A stretch of DNA of 64,000 nucleotides, taken from positions 84,616-148,615 of the forward strand of contig NZ_JASHIC010000024.1 in NCBI RefSeq assembly GCF_030056705.1. Reading direction: 5' to 3'. Of this stretch, positions 18,384 through 27,007 are shown piece after piece. Made by a program: the position numbers and the translations under genes. Position 1 is the stretch's first letter. Every line of letters starts with the position of its first letter. The DNA is from Flectobacillus longus (GTDB taxonomy: Bacteria; Bacteroidota; Bacteroidia; Cytophagales; Spirosomataceae). Below the pieces are notes generated by a model. That model was not told the DNA's origin. It searched no databases and saw nothing but the letters and a program-made list of their open reading frames with translations.

Positions 18384-19496
18384 ATGACATATCTAATAGG
18401 TCTTTTGTCAGTAGTATTCTTAGTTTTGGCAATTATGATTGTCTCTAAGAGTATTGCTCTTTCGAAAGGTATTCAGGGTGCTGATGACTCCGATGCTCGC
18501 GTAGATGGGGCCAATAATGGTAATGCCTTTGGTTTTCTAGTATTCCTTGTATTGGGTTCTATTGCCGCTGCGTGGTCTTTTCTTCACTCTCAGCCAGACT
18601 TTTTACCAATTGCTGCTTCAGAGCATGGTTTGAAAACAGACCAAATGTTCTGGATTTCAATGGGTATTGTTACTGCTGCGTTCTTCTTAACTAACACATT
18701 GTTGTTTGTTTTTGCATTCTTGTATCGTTACAAGAAAAACAATGTAGCTACTTTCTATCCAGTAAACCACAAGTTAGAAATCATTTGGACAATTATTCCA
18801 GCTATTGTAATGGCCGTTTTGGTATTTACAGGATGGAGAATTTGGAGAGATATTACAAAACAAGCTCCAGAAAATGCAGTTGTAATTGAAGTAACTGGTC
18901 ACCAATTTGGTTGGTATGTACGTTACGCTGGTAACGATGATAACAAGTTGGGTAACCAAAACTATAAATTGATTGACGATACAAACCAAATTGGTATCGA
19001 CTTTACTGACGAGAGTTCTTTTGACGACTTTACAGCAAACGAATTGCACTTACCAAAAGGTGTACCTGTTTTGTTGAAAATTAAAGCACAGGACGTACTT
19101 CACTCTGTTTATTTACCATATCAAAGAGTTAAAATGGATGCCGTTCCTGGTATGCCTACTAAATTCTGGTTTGTGGCAAACAAATCTACAGATGAAATGC
19201 GTGCAGAGTTAGGTAAATCTGATTTCAACTATAAGTTGAACTGTACAGAAATCTGTGGTCGTGGTCACTTCGGTATGGCTATCACAGTATTTGTTGATGA
19301 ACCAGAAGATTATAAAGCTTGGGTTGCACAACAGAAACCTTTCTTGACTCAAAATCCTGACTATCTAGCTAAAGTACCTGAAAAGTTGAAAGGAAAAGCT
19401 CAAAAGTATGTTCCTGCTGAAGCTCCTGCTGCTGAATCAGATAGTACTCAAGCTGCTGCTGGTGCAGCTCCTGCGACGGCTTCTTTGAGAAGATAA
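18384..19496 (+). CDS. coxB: Cytochrome c oxidase subunit II
   Basis: 370 residues. N-terminal hydrophobic segments (about 1-22, 50-66, 90-118, 132-150) are followed by the cupredoxin domain with the CuA ligands: His in DVLHSVYLP and the C287-x3-C291-x3-H295-x2-M298 set in CTEICGRGHFGM. There is no C-terminal cytochrome c domain, so electrons must arrive from a separate donor, probably ActE or ActA of the adjacent complex III. The C-terminus is an Ala/Pro-rich tail (after about residue 345). It passes electrons to subunit I encoded next. Confidence 0.97.
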   Translation: MTYLIGLLSVVFLVLAIMIVSKSIALSKGIQGADDSDARVDGANNGNAFGFLVFLVLGSIAAAWSFLHSQPDFLPIAASEHGLKTDQMFWISMGIVTAAFFLTNTLLFVFAFLYRYKKNNVATFYPVNHKLEIIWTIIPAIVMAVLVFTGWRIWRDITKQAPENAVVIEVTGHQFGWYVRYAGNDDNKLGNQNYKLIDDTNQIGIDFTDESSFDDFTANELHLPKGVPVLLKIKAQDVLHSVYLPYQRVKMDAVPGMPTKFWFVANKSTDEMRAELGKSDFNYKLNCTEICGRGHFGMAITVFVDEPEDYKAWVAQQKPFLTQNPDYLAKVPEKLKGKAQKYVPAEAPAAESDSTQAAAGAAPATASLRR

Positions 19497-19550
19497 TCAA
19501 TTTTTGAAATAGAGTTTGAACAAATACTATTAGAATAATCATTGTAATCT

Positions 19551-21440
19551 ATGGCAACTGCGACACTACACGCAAACGACGCTCACGCACACGGTCATGA
19601 CCACGAGCACGAGCATCATGAGCCTGGCTTCATCAGAAAGTATATTTTCTCTGAAGACCACAAAACAATTGCTAAGCAATATTTGATTACAGGTATCATC
19701 TGGGCTTTCTTCGGTGGTGCTTTGTCAATTATCTTCCGTTTACAACTTGGTTTCCCTAACATGAACCTTGACTGGTTGAAACCAGTATTGGGTGAGTGGA
19801 TAGTGGAAGGTAAATTGGAAAAAGAGTTTTATCTAGCACTAGTAACAATGCATGGTACTATCATGGTATTCTTTGTATTGACTGCTGGTTTGTCGGGTAC
19901 ATTCTCAAACTTCTTGATTCCACTACAGATTGGAGCAAGAGATATGGCTTCAGGTTTCCTAAACATGTTGTCATATTGGTTCTTCTTCTTATCATCTGTA
20001 ATCATGTTTGCGTCTCTTTTCATTGAGACAGGTCCTGCTTCAGGTGGTTGGGTAATTTATCCTCCATTGTCTGCACTTCCACAAGCTATGCCAGGTTCAG
20101 GCTTAGGTATGACTATGTGGTTGACAAGTATGACATTCTTTATTGTGTCTCAGTTGTTAGGTGGTGTTAACTATATCACTACAGTTATCAACTTGCGTAC
20201 AAGAGGTATGTCATTTACTAAAATGCCTTTGACTATTTGGGCGTTTTTCTTTACTGCGGTATTAGGTTTATTATCTTTCCCAGTATTGTTGTCTGCTGCT
20301 TTATTGTTGATTTTTGACCGTAGCTTCGGTACATCATTTTATCTATCTGAAATCTATATCGGTGGTGAAGCGCTTCCAAACGTAGGTGGTTCAGCTATTT
20401 TGTACCAACACTTGTTCTGGTTCTTAGGTCACCCTGAGGTATATATTGTATTGTTGCCTGCTTTAGGTATTACTTCTGAAGTTATTGCAACTAACGCTCG
20501 TAAACCTATCTTCGGTTACCGTGCCATGATTGGATCTATGATGGGTATTACAGTTCTTGCGTTTATCGTATGGGCTCACCACATGTTCGTAACTGGTATG
20601 AACCCATTCCTAGGTTCAGTGTTTATGTTCTTAACGTTGATTATTGCTGTTCCTTCAGCAGTTAAGGCGTTTAACTACATTACAACGCTTTGGAAAGGTA
20701 ATATCATCTTTACACCGGGTATGTTGTTCTCTATCGGTCTTGTATCGTTGTTTATCTCTGGTGGTGTTACTGGTATTATCTTAGGTAACTCTGCATTGGA
20801 TATCAACTTGCACGATACATATTTCGTAGTAGCTCACTTCCACTTGGTAATGGGTGCTGCATCTTTCTTCGGATTGTTGGCAGGTGTGTATCACTGGTTC
20901 CCTAAATTGTTTGGTCGTATGATGAACAACACTTTAGGTTATATCCACTTCTGGTTGACATTTGCAGGTGTTTACTGTGTATTCTTCCCAATGCACTATA
21001 TTGGTATCGCAGGTTTCCCTCGTCGTTACTATTCATTTACTGCTTTAGCAAATAATGCACAAGATACATTTGCTGATATGAACGCATTTATCTCAATCGC
21101 TGCGATTTTGACTTTTGCTTCTCAAGCAATCTTTGCATTCAACTTCTTCTATTCAATTTTCAAAGGTAAGAAAGCTACTCAAAACCCTTGGAATTCGAAT
21201 ACTTTGGAATGGACTACTCCAATCATTGTAGGTCACGGAAACTGGGAAGGAGAAATTCCAGCAGTATATCGTTGGCCTTATGACTACAGCAAGCCAGGTT
21301 CAGCATCTGACTTTATTCCTCAAAATGTTCCTTTCTCAGCAACTCCTGAGTCGAACTTACCTGAGGAAAATGAAGAAATTGCTAACGAAAAAGAAATTGA
21401 AGGTTTGTTGGCAGTACAAAATGATGTTTACAATCATTAA
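19551..21440 (+). CDS. coxA: Cytochrome c oxidase subunit I
   Basis: 629 residues with twelve core helices. The active-site tyrosine-histidine region GHPEVYIVLLP (H294, E296) identifies an A1-type heme-copper oxidase with the D-pathway glutamate; HHMFVTGM holds the CuB histidines, and the helix X region HDTYFVVAHFHLVMG supplies heme ligands. The N-terminus is strikingly His-rich (HANDAHAHGHDHEHEHHE, residues 7-24). Reduces oxygen to water while pumping protons. The 55-bp gap to coxB and the heme A synthesis genes downstream indicate an aa3 enzyme. Confidence 0.98.
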   Translation: MATATLHANDAHAHGHDHEHEHHEPGFIRKYIFSEDHKTIAKQYLITGIIWAFFGGALSIIFRLQLGFPNMNLDWLKPVLGEWIVEGKLEKEFYLALVTMHGTIMVFFVLTAGLSGTFSNFLIPLQIGARDMASGFLNMLSYWFFFLSSVIMFASLFIETGPASGGWVIYPPLSALPQAMPGSGLGMTMWLTSMTFFIVSQLLGGVNYITTVINLRTRGMSFTKMPLTIWAFFFTAVLGLLSFPVLLSAALLLIFDRSFGTSFYLSEIYIGGEALPNVGGSAILYQHLFWFLGHPEVYIVLLPALGITSEVIATNARKPIFGYRAMIGSMMGITVLAFIVWAHHMFVTGMNPFLGSVFMFLTLIIAVPSAVKAFNYITTLWKGNIIFTPGMLFSIGLVSLFISGGVTGIILGNSALDINLHDTYFVVAHFHLVMGAASFFGLLAGVYHWFPKLFGRMMNNTLGYIHFWLTFAGVYCVFFPMHYIGIAGFPRRYYSFTALANNAQDTFADMNAFISIAAILTFASQAIFAFNFFYSIFKGKKATQNPWNSNTLEWTTPIIVGHGNWEGEIPAVYRWPYDYSKPGSASDFIPQNVPFSATPESNLPEENEEIANEKEIEGLLAVQNDVYNH

Positions 21441-21456
21441 TAGCTCCATATATTGA

Positions 21457-21507
21457 TTTGAGAATGTAGAGTGTGGAAAATCTACACTCTACATTCTCAA
21501 ATTTATT
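21457..21507 (+). terminator. Strong stem-loop after coxA
   Basis: An 18-bp perfect stem (21457-21474 and 21484-21501; core GAATGTAGAGTGT) with a 9-nt loop. The tail is only moderately T-rich, so it may be a leaky terminator or 3'-end protector separating structural subunits from the heme A genes. Confidence 0.7.
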
Positions 21508-21578
21508 TTATGAATTACCTAATTATACTTTTCAAGATTTGATTCTTTTGAATCAGTCTAAAATCCAATTTTAAATTT

Positions 21579-22541
21579 ATGTGGTTCCGTAAGCTTGGTC
21601 TTGTTACAATTGTCTCGATTTACTTATTAGTATTGGCAGGTGGTATTGTAAGAAGCACGGGGTCGGGAATGGGTTGTCCGGACTGGCCAAAGTGTTTTGG
21701 CATGTGGGTTCCTCCCACAGAGGTAAGTCAGTTACCTCCAAATTATCAGGAAATTTATGCTGAGAAGCTTCATGGAGAGGTAGAGTTTAATCCTGTAAAA
21801 ACATGGATTGAATATGTGAACAGATTGATTGGTGCGTTTACAGGTATTGTCGTTTTTGGCGTATTTGTAGCGTCGTTTAGTTACCGTAAAAGAGATAAAA
21901 TATTAATATTCTTATCATTTTTATCGGTAGTGTTGATTGGTGCAAATGCTGCATTAGGAAAATTTGTAGTTGACTCGTTTTTGAAACCTGGTGTTGTTAC
22001 AGCACACATGTTGTTAGCAATTTTAGTAGTATTTGTGCTACTTTACTCTATAGCAAGAGCGTGGTCTGAAGTTATTGAGACTGAAAAAGTTACAAATAAA
22101 TCCATTTTAAACAAGATATTAATGCTTCTTTTGATTTTGTCAACCGCTCAGGTATTGATTGGAACACAGGTTAGAGAAGCTATCGATAAAATTATTGCAA
22201 ATCCAATTTTTGGTTACGACCGCTCTACTTGGATAGAGCAATTAGGTTTGTCTTTTTACATACATCGCTCTTTCTCATTAATATTATTAGGACTACATGT
22301 TTATTTGATTATTCAACTCAAAAAGAATATTCAAGCAAAAGGAATTCTTTATAATTTCCTCAGGGCATTAGTACTTCTAGTAATAGTTGAAATTGTATCA
22401 GGCGCTGTAATGGCGTATTTTAGTGTACCAGCTTATATTCAACCTGTACACTTAACATTAGCAATTGTAGCACTTGGATTACAGTTTGTAATCTTATTGT
22501 TACTCAATTCTGGAAAAGTATTTCAAAAGGAAACGGCGTAA
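21579..22541 (+). CDS. ctaA: Heme A synthase
   Basis: 320 residues, about eight transmembrane helices. The start LAGGIVRSTGSGMGCPDWPKCFG is family-diagnostic (a Cys pair C33/C39 region in the first periplasmic loop, split here: GSGMGCPDWP and KCFG). Histidines at the ends of helices (KLHGE, AHMLL, YIHRS, PVHLT) are the heme ligands. It oxidises the C8 methyl of heme O to formyl, giving heme A for the oxidase encoded upstream. It is followed by ctaB 18 bp downstream, the enzyme of the preceding step. Confidence 0.95.
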   Translation: MWFRKLGLVTIVSIYLLVLAGGIVRSTGSGMGCPDWPKCFGMWVPPTEVSQLPPNYQEIYAEKLHGEVEFNPVKTWIEYVNRLIGAFTGIVVFGVFVASFSYRKRDKILIFLSFLSVVLIGANAALGKFVVDSFLKPGVVTAHMLLAILVVFVLLYSIARAWSEVIETEKVTNKSILNKILMLLLILSTAQVLIGTQVREAIDKIIANPIFGYDRSTWIEQLGLSFYIHRSFSLILLGLHVYLIIQLKKNIQAKGILYNFLRALVLLVIVEIVSGAVMAYFSVPAYIQPVHLTLAIVALGLQFVILLLLNSGKVFQKETA

Positions 22542-22559
22542 ACGAACGTCAAGTAACAA

Positions 22560-23447
22560 ATGGTTACCACAAACGAAAACATCTCAATAGGTATAGCTGG
22601 TAAAGTAAAAGCATATTATGAGTTATTAAAGTTTAGATTATCGTTCTTAGTAGCATTTTCTGGAGCATTTGGCTATTCACTTGCCGTAGAAAGAATCGAT
22701 TGGGAACGATTAACCTTGATAAGTTTGGCAGGTCTTCTGATTACAGGAGCCGCAAATATTGTCAACCAAGTTAAAGAGATTGAGCTAGATAAACTCATGA
22801 AACGTACAGCTGGTCGACCTCTTCCGACAGGGCGGTTATCTGTCAAAGAAGCATCAATATTTTGTTTGATTTTGTTATTGCTATCAAGCTATATATTGTT
22901 TTTTGAGTTCAACTTCAAAGCAGGTGTTATTGGCGTTCTTTCATTTATTTTATATGGATTTGTATATACTCCTCTCAAAAGAGTAGGTCCCATTTCTGTA
23001 TTTGTAGGTGCAATTCCTGGGGCATTTCCTCCAATGATTGGTTGGATTGCCGCTACAAATCACTTTGGATTAGAGCCTGGTATTTTGTTTGCTATCCAGT
23101 TCTTTTGGCAATTCCCCCACTTTTGGGCGATTGCATGGGTAGCTGATGAAGACTATCAAAAAGCAGGATTTAAAATGCTTCCTAACAATGGGCACAAAGA
23201 TTTGCGTACAGCAATAACCATTATGATATATACCATATTTTTGGTTCCATGTGGTTTTGTTCCTTATATGCTTGGCATGGCTGGCGTCAATTCTGCAATG
23301 ATTGCTGTACTTTGTGGAGTATTGTTTTTATCTCAAACCTTTTACTTGATGATGAAGCCAACAGATAAATCAGCGTTAATGATGATGTTTGGCTCCTTTA
23401 TTTATCTCCCTATCGTTCAAATTGCTTTTTTGATGGATAAGGTATAG
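22560..23447 (+). CDS. ctaB: Protoheme IX farnesyltransferase (heme O synthase)
   Basis: 295 residues, UbiA-superfamily prenyltransferase with about eight to nine helices. The first Asp-rich motif appears as NQVKEIELDKLMKRTAGRPLP and the second as ADEDYQKAGFKMLP, both family signatures (the first read as NQxxExxxD...RTxxRPLP). It adds a farnesyl group to protoheme to give heme O, the CtaA substrate. The short distance from ctaA and to the subunit III gene (45 bp) supports one operon. Confidence 0.95.
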   Translation: MVTTNENISIGIAGKVKAYYELLKFRLSFLVAFSGAFGYSLAVERIDWERLTLISLAGLLITGAANIVNQVKEIELDKLMKRTAGRPLPTGRLSVKEASIFCLILLLLSSYILFFEFNFKAGVIGVLSFILYGFVYTPLKRVGPISVFVGAIPGAFPPMIGWIAATNHFGLEPGILFAIQFFWQFPHFWAIAWVADEDYQKAGFKMLPNNGHKDLRTAITIMIYTIFLVPCGFVPYMLGMAGVNSAMIAVLCGVLFLSQTFYLMMKPTDKSALMMMFGSFIYLPIVQIAFLMDKV

Positions 23448-23492
23448 TTTGTAAAATATTTAGAGAGAAACAACAAGCAAAAACTTAATATA

Positions 23493-24089
23493 ATGACACA
23501 AGAACATTTGAGAGATATAGATATGGGTGAAGAGCCTGTAAAAACTATGTCGATGAACCCAAAGAAGTTTATGCTATGGCTTGCAATTGCATCAATTACA
23601 ATGATGTTTGCTGGTTGGACTTCTGGATATTTAGTAAGAAAAGCTGAAGGGAATTGGCATGAATTTGACTTACCAAATATTTTCCTGTATTCTACAGGAG
23701 TATTAGTCGTAAGTAGTGTGTTTATGCATTTGGCAGTAAAGGCAGCAAAAAAAGATAACTTCAATACACTCAAAATAGCAATTTCTATTACTTTTGCATT
23801 TGGGATGGCCTTTTTGTTTATGCAATGGTATGGCTTTTCAGACCTTGTAAAGAACCAATTGCACTTCTCTGGAAGTGATGTCGCATCCTCTTGGATTTAT
23901 ATTTTTGTAGGTATCCACGGGTTGCATATTATCTCAGGGTTGATTGTACTTTTATTCTCGTTGGTATCATCTTTCAGATTGAGTATCAACTCTAACAACC
24001 TAACACGCATACAACTTTGTGCCACTTATTGGCACTTCCTTGATGGACTCTGGTTGTATTTGTTCTTTTTCTTGTATTTTAATCGTTAG
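23493..24089 (+). CDS. Heme-copper oxidase subunit III (first copy, 198 aa)
   Basis: 198 residues with five transmembrane segments. The C-terminal motif FVGIHGLHIISGLIVLL followed by CATYWHFLDGLWLYLFFFLYF is typical of subunit III. The copy lacks the first two helices of the seven-helix mitochondrial form. Two consecutive subunit III genes of different length before subunit IV are usual in Bacteroidota oxidase operons, so this is probably not a degenerate copy. Subunit III stabilises proton uptake through the D pathway. Confidence 0.9.
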   Translation: MTQEHLRDIDMGEEPVKTMSMNPKKFMLWLAIASITMMFAGWTSGYLVRKAEGNWHEFDLPNIFLYSTGVLVVSSVFMHLAVKAAKKDNFNTLKIAISITFAFGMAFLFMQWYGFSDLVKNQLHFSGSDVASSWIYIFVGIHGLHIISGLIVLLFSLVSSFRLSINSNNLTRIQLCATYWHFLDGLWLYLFFFLYFNR

Positions 24090-24145
24090 TATTTAACGGT
24101 AATTGATAATCTAGTAATTAATATTTAACCAAAAAAGTAAAAAAG

Positions 24146-24901
24146 ATGTCTTCAATTCACGCAGCACCTGCTGTTCCTGAGAAACTGACATGGGCGGGTG
24201 GTTCAGAACCTTTGAAAGCGAGCTATGGAAAACTAATGATGTGGTTCTTCTTGCTTTCAGATACTTTTACATTCTCAGCGTTGTTGGTCTCTTACGGAAT
24301 GATCCGTTTTAGTCAACCTGCTTGGACAGGCGCTCACGAAAAGTTCTACTTCGCTACAACTCACTGGCCTATCCCTGAGAAAGTATTCGAGGCGATGCCA
24401 TTCTTCCACGGCGAAGCTCCATTGGTGTTTGTTGGTATTATGACATTCATCTTGATTTTTAGTTCTGTAACAATGGTATTAGCAGTAGAAGCTGGTCACA
24501 GAGGCGACCGTGCTGCTGTTGAAAAATGGTTGTTGTGGACAATTATCGGTGGTTTTACTTTCTTAGGTTCTCAAGCTTGGGAATGGTCTCACTTTATTGC
24601 TGGTCCTCATGACCTAGTAAAAGCAGCGAAAGATGCTTTGGGTAATCCAATCGTTGGGGCTAATCTTACAGAAAACCCTTATGGACCTCCAGCATTTGCA
24701 GACTTGTTCTTCTTTATTACAGGTTTCCACGGAACTCACGTATTTTCAGGTGTAATTTTGATTATCATGGTGTTCTTTAACACTGCTACAGGTTTGTACG
24801 ACCGACGTGGTCACTACGAGATGGTAGAGAAAGTAGGTCTTTACTGGCACTTTGTAGACCTTGTATGGGTATTCGTATTTACATTCTTCTATTTGGTTTA
24901 G
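24146..24901 (+). CDS. ctaE: Cytochrome c oxidase subunit III (second copy, 251 aa)
   Basis: 251 residues. It shares the subunit III core with the preceding gene: a first helix with WFFLLSDTFTFSALLVSYG, a middle GSQAWEWSHFI and the C-terminal FFITGFHGTHVFSGVILI and YWHFVDLVWVFVFTFFY. A 60-residue periplasmic or cytoplasmic loop (about 80-105 and 155-185) is longer than in the first copy. Together the two genes could encode two different subunits of one oxidase or alternative versions. Spaced 56 bp from the first copy. Confidence 0.92.
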   Translation: MSSIHAAPAVPEKLTWAGGSEPLKASYGKLMMWFFLLSDTFTFSALLVSYGMIRFSQPAWTGAHEKFYFATTHWPIPEKVFEAMPFFHGEAPLVFVGIMTFILIFSSVTMVLAVEAGHRGDRAAVEKWLLWTIIGGFTFLGSQAWEWSHFIAGPHDLVKAAKDALGNPIVGANLTENPYGPPAFADLFFFITGFHGTHVFSGVILIIMVFFNTATGLYDRRGHYEMVEKVGLYWHFVDLVWVFVFTFFYLV

Positions 24902-24914
24902 TCTTTATGAGAAA

Positions 24915-24943
24915 ATGTCATGGGTAAATTTTATCCATGACAT
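24915..24943 (+). other. Intercistronic stem-loop subunit III/subunit IV
   Basis: ATGTCATGG / CCATGACAT, 9 bp plus three further possible pairs inside (one G-U), ending 30 nt before the subunit IV start codon. Confidence 0.6.
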
Positions 24944-24972
24944 CATATATTTTTGAAAATATCTCTGAAATT

Positions 24973-25290
24973 ATGGCATCACACGCACACTCTCACGCAA
25001 CTGAGGAAAAAGTAATTCCACCAGCACAAACTGGCGCTATCTGGAAAACATTCTGGATTCTTTTGATTTTGACTGCGATTGAATTTATTATCGCATTTAC
25101 AATGCATGCAAGTAGTCTTCGTGTAGCAATCTTTGCTGGAATGACTATTGTTAAAGCATTCTATATCATTGGTGAATTCATGCACTTAAAGCACGAAGTA
25201 AAAACCTTGATTTGGATGATTTTACTTCCAGTTGTTTTTGTTGTATGGTTGTTGACTGCATTACTTTTCGAAGGCGGTCACTTGTATTGA
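24973..25290 (+). CDS. Cytochrome c oxidase subunit IV family protein
   Basis: 105 residues starting at the ATG at 24973 (MASHAHSHATEEK); an upstream in-frame ATG at 24937 would begin inside the preceding stem-loop and is unlikely. Three transmembrane segments are visible (about 24-44, 50-68, 80-100), with the conserved IVKAFYIIGEFMHLKHE typical of prokaryotic subunit IV (COX4_pro/CtaF-like). The N-terminus is His-rich like that of CoxA. It is a small accessory subunit of the oxidase. Confidence 0.9.
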   Translation: MASHAHSHATEEKVIPPAQTGAIWKTFWILLILTAIEFIIAFTMHASSLRVAIFAGMTIVKAFYIIGEFMHLKHEVKTLIWMILLPVVFVVWLLTALLFEGGHLY

Positions 25291-25307
25291 TCATTAGCAA
25301 TAAAGGT

Positions 25308-25335
25308 AGGCTGGCAAAATGCCAGCCTGTATTTT
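25308..25335 (+). other. Stem-loop between subunit IV and sco
   Basis: AGGCTGGCA / TGCCAGCCT, 9 bp with a 3-nt loop, then GTATTTTATT. Could be a weak terminator or processing site. Confidence 0.65.
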
Positions 25336-25350
25336 ATTCAAGTGTAAAGC

Positions 25351-26085
25351 ATGATAAATATGCAAAAAGGTATAAAAGCTGGAATTCTAATCGTAGCATT
25401 AGCGGTTCCAGCTTTAATTTTTTTATTCTTGAGAGGTTTTGGTGAAAACCATTACAAACTCCCAAAGTTGATTCCTGTGATTGATTCAACTACAGGTTAT
25501 ATTAAAATGAAGAAAAACCCTAATCCAAAATGGGATGAACCCGAAATGGATACCGTTTTTCATACTATTCCTGATTGGACATTGACTAATGAGGAAGGTA
25601 AGTCGTTTTCTAATAAACAGCTTGCTGGAAAAATTTATGTAGCAGATTTCTTCTTTACAAGATGTACTTCTATCTGCCCCAAAATATCTACTCAGCTGAC
25701 AAGAGTACAGGATACTTTTGGACAAGACAAAGATGTCGAATTTGCGTCGTTCACGGTTGACCCTTCACACGATACGCCCGCAATGTTGCAAGAATATGCC
25801 AAGCAATATGATGCTATTCCAGGGAAATGGCATTTCTTAACAGGTACACGTCAGCAATTATATCCATTGGCTGTAAAAGGATATTACATCCCTGTGGCGG
25901 ATGCTTCTGAATATGATAAGGCTGTAAAAACCCCTGATGAGACTTTTATTCATTCAGAAAAATTAATTCTAGTAGACAAAGAAGGTTATATTCGAGGATT
26001 TTATGATGGAACAGATAAGAAAGATGTAGATCGCCTGATGCTCGAAATTAAAGTACTTCAAAAAATTTACGAAACAGAAAAGTAA
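25351..26085 (+). CDS. SCO1/SenC-family copper chaperone / thiol reductase
   Basis: 244 residues. An N-terminal membrane anchor (about 8-27) precedes a thioredoxin-fold domain. The copper-binding pair C105-x3-C109 appears in TRCTSICPK, and the distal ligand H201 in FIHSEKLILVD; the DPSHDTP segment is also conserved. Sco proteins deliver copper to, or reduce the cysteines of, the CuA site in subunit II, so its place in this operon fits the CoxB encoded at 18384. The start could also be the ATG at 25360. It is followed by DUF420 after 45 bp. Confidence 0.94.
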   Translation: MINMQKGIKAGILIVALAVPALIFLFLRGFGENHYKLPKLIPVIDSTTGYIKMKKNPNPKWDEPEMDTVFHTIPDWTLTNEEGKSFSNKQLAGKIYVADFFFTRCTSICPKISTQLTRVQDTFGQDKDVEFASFTVDPSHDTPAMLQEYAKQYDAIPGKWHFLTGTRQQLYPLAVKGYYIPVADASEYDKAVKTPDETFIHSEKLILVDKEGYIRGFYDGTDKKDVDRLMLEIKVLQKIYETEK

Positions 26086-26130
26086 TTATTGAAGTTATAT
26101 CAATAAAAAAACTTAATAGATAATTCACAC

Positions 26131-26670
26131 ATGGCATCTTTCTCGATTCAGAAGGATAAAAAGAACGATAAAATCGTTAATATCCTTGCTATCGTTATTC
26201 CAGTTGCGGTTGCACTTTTAATAGGTATTCGCCAAAAGATTGATTTAGGAAGTTGGACTAAAATATTGCCACATGTAATTGGTATTTTAAATACCACTAC
26301 TTCCATTACACTCATATTAGGGTATTCTTATATTAAAAAACAAAACCTTGAAGGGCATCGCAAAATGATGATGCTTTCTTTTGCACAAGGAGCATTGTTT
26401 TTGGTACTTTATATCTTATATCATATTTCAAATGATTCAACCCCTTATGGAGGAGAAGGTCTATTACGCCCCATTTATTACTTTTTCTTACTTACTCACA
26501 TTCTGTTGTCTGTAGGAGTCGTTTGGTTTGTACTTAAAGCAGTATATTTTGCATTGAGTAATCAGATAGCAGAACATAAAAAAGTTGTAAAATGGGCATT
26601 TCCTTTATGGCTTTATGTATCTGTAACAGGCGTAATAGTTTACTTGATGATTTCTCCGTATTATCAATAA
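26131..26670 (+). CDS. DUF420 membrane protein, oxidase assembly
   Basis: 179 residues, five transmembrane segments (about 17-35, 48-67, 84-104, 118-140, 155-175). Histidines within the helices (LPHVIGILNTT, EGHRKMM, LYHISN, THILLSV) match the DUF420 family, whose Bacillus members (CtaM/YozB type) are needed for active heme A oxidases. The role here is inferred from family and from its place behind sco. The gene is 10 bp ahead of the small CxxC protein, suggesting translational linkage. Confidence 0.85.
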   Translation: MASFSIQKDKKNDKIVNILAIVIPVAVALLIGIRQKIDLGSWTKILPHVIGILNTTTSITLILGYSYIKKQNLEGHRKMMMLSFAQGALFLVLYILYHISNDSTPYGGEGLLRPIYYFFLLTHILLSVGVVWFVLKAVYFALSNQIAEHKKVVKWAFPLWLYVSVTGVIVYLMISPYYQ

Positions 26671-26680
26671 TTCAAGTTTT

Positions 26681-26950
26681 ATGAAAAAGGTATTATTAGT
26701 TTTATTGCTAAGTGTAGTTTCGACTACCATGAGTTTTGCTCAATGTGCTATGTGCCGTTCAGTAGTGGAAAGTACCGTATCGAATGGAAGAAGCCAAATT
26801 GCATCAAATCTAAACACAGGAATTTTATATCTCCTATCTGTACCCTATGTATTGGCAATGGTCATTGGTTTTCTTTGGTGGAGAACTTCCAACCAAGGTT
26901 TAAGCCCAAAAGATATTATGCGTCAAAAACTGAAGCAAGCATTCAAATAA
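26681..26950 (+). CDS. Small exported CxxC membrane protein of unknown function
   Basis: 89 residues. A signal-like N-terminus (1-20) is followed immediately by QCAMCR (C22-x2-C25), a polar stretch, one transmembrane segment (about 46-66) and a basic C-terminal tail (KDIMRQKLKQAFK). The CxxC pair next to the membrane could bind metal or shuttle disulfides. It is the last gene of the respiratory operon, 10 bp after DUF420, and a strong terminator follows, so a role in oxidase copper or heme assembly is plausible. I do not recognise a named family. Confidence 0.8.
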   Translation: MKKVLLVLLLSVVSTTMSFAQCAMCRSVVESTVSNGRSQIASNLNTGILYLLSVPYVLAMVIGFLWWRTSNQGLSPKDIMRQKLKQAFK

Positions 26951-26986
26951 CAAAAATCCTGTCTCGAACGAGACAGGATTTTTGTT
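26951..26986 (+). terminator. Terminator of the ACIII-oxidase operon
   Basis: A 15-bp perfect stem (core AATCCTGTCTC / GAGACAGGATT, arms 26951-26965 and 26970-26984) with a 4-nt loop and T-rich 3' arm. Its symmetry also allows it to serve murI, which converges from the other strand. Confidence 0.92.
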
Positions 26987-27007
26987 ATAATAGGCTTAAA
27001 TGTATGC

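Noticed and set aside
23493..24901. Two subunit III genes taken as a frameshifted or duplicated pseudogene
   Set aside because: Both are intact, differ strongly in length and sequence, and two such genes are usual in the phylum.
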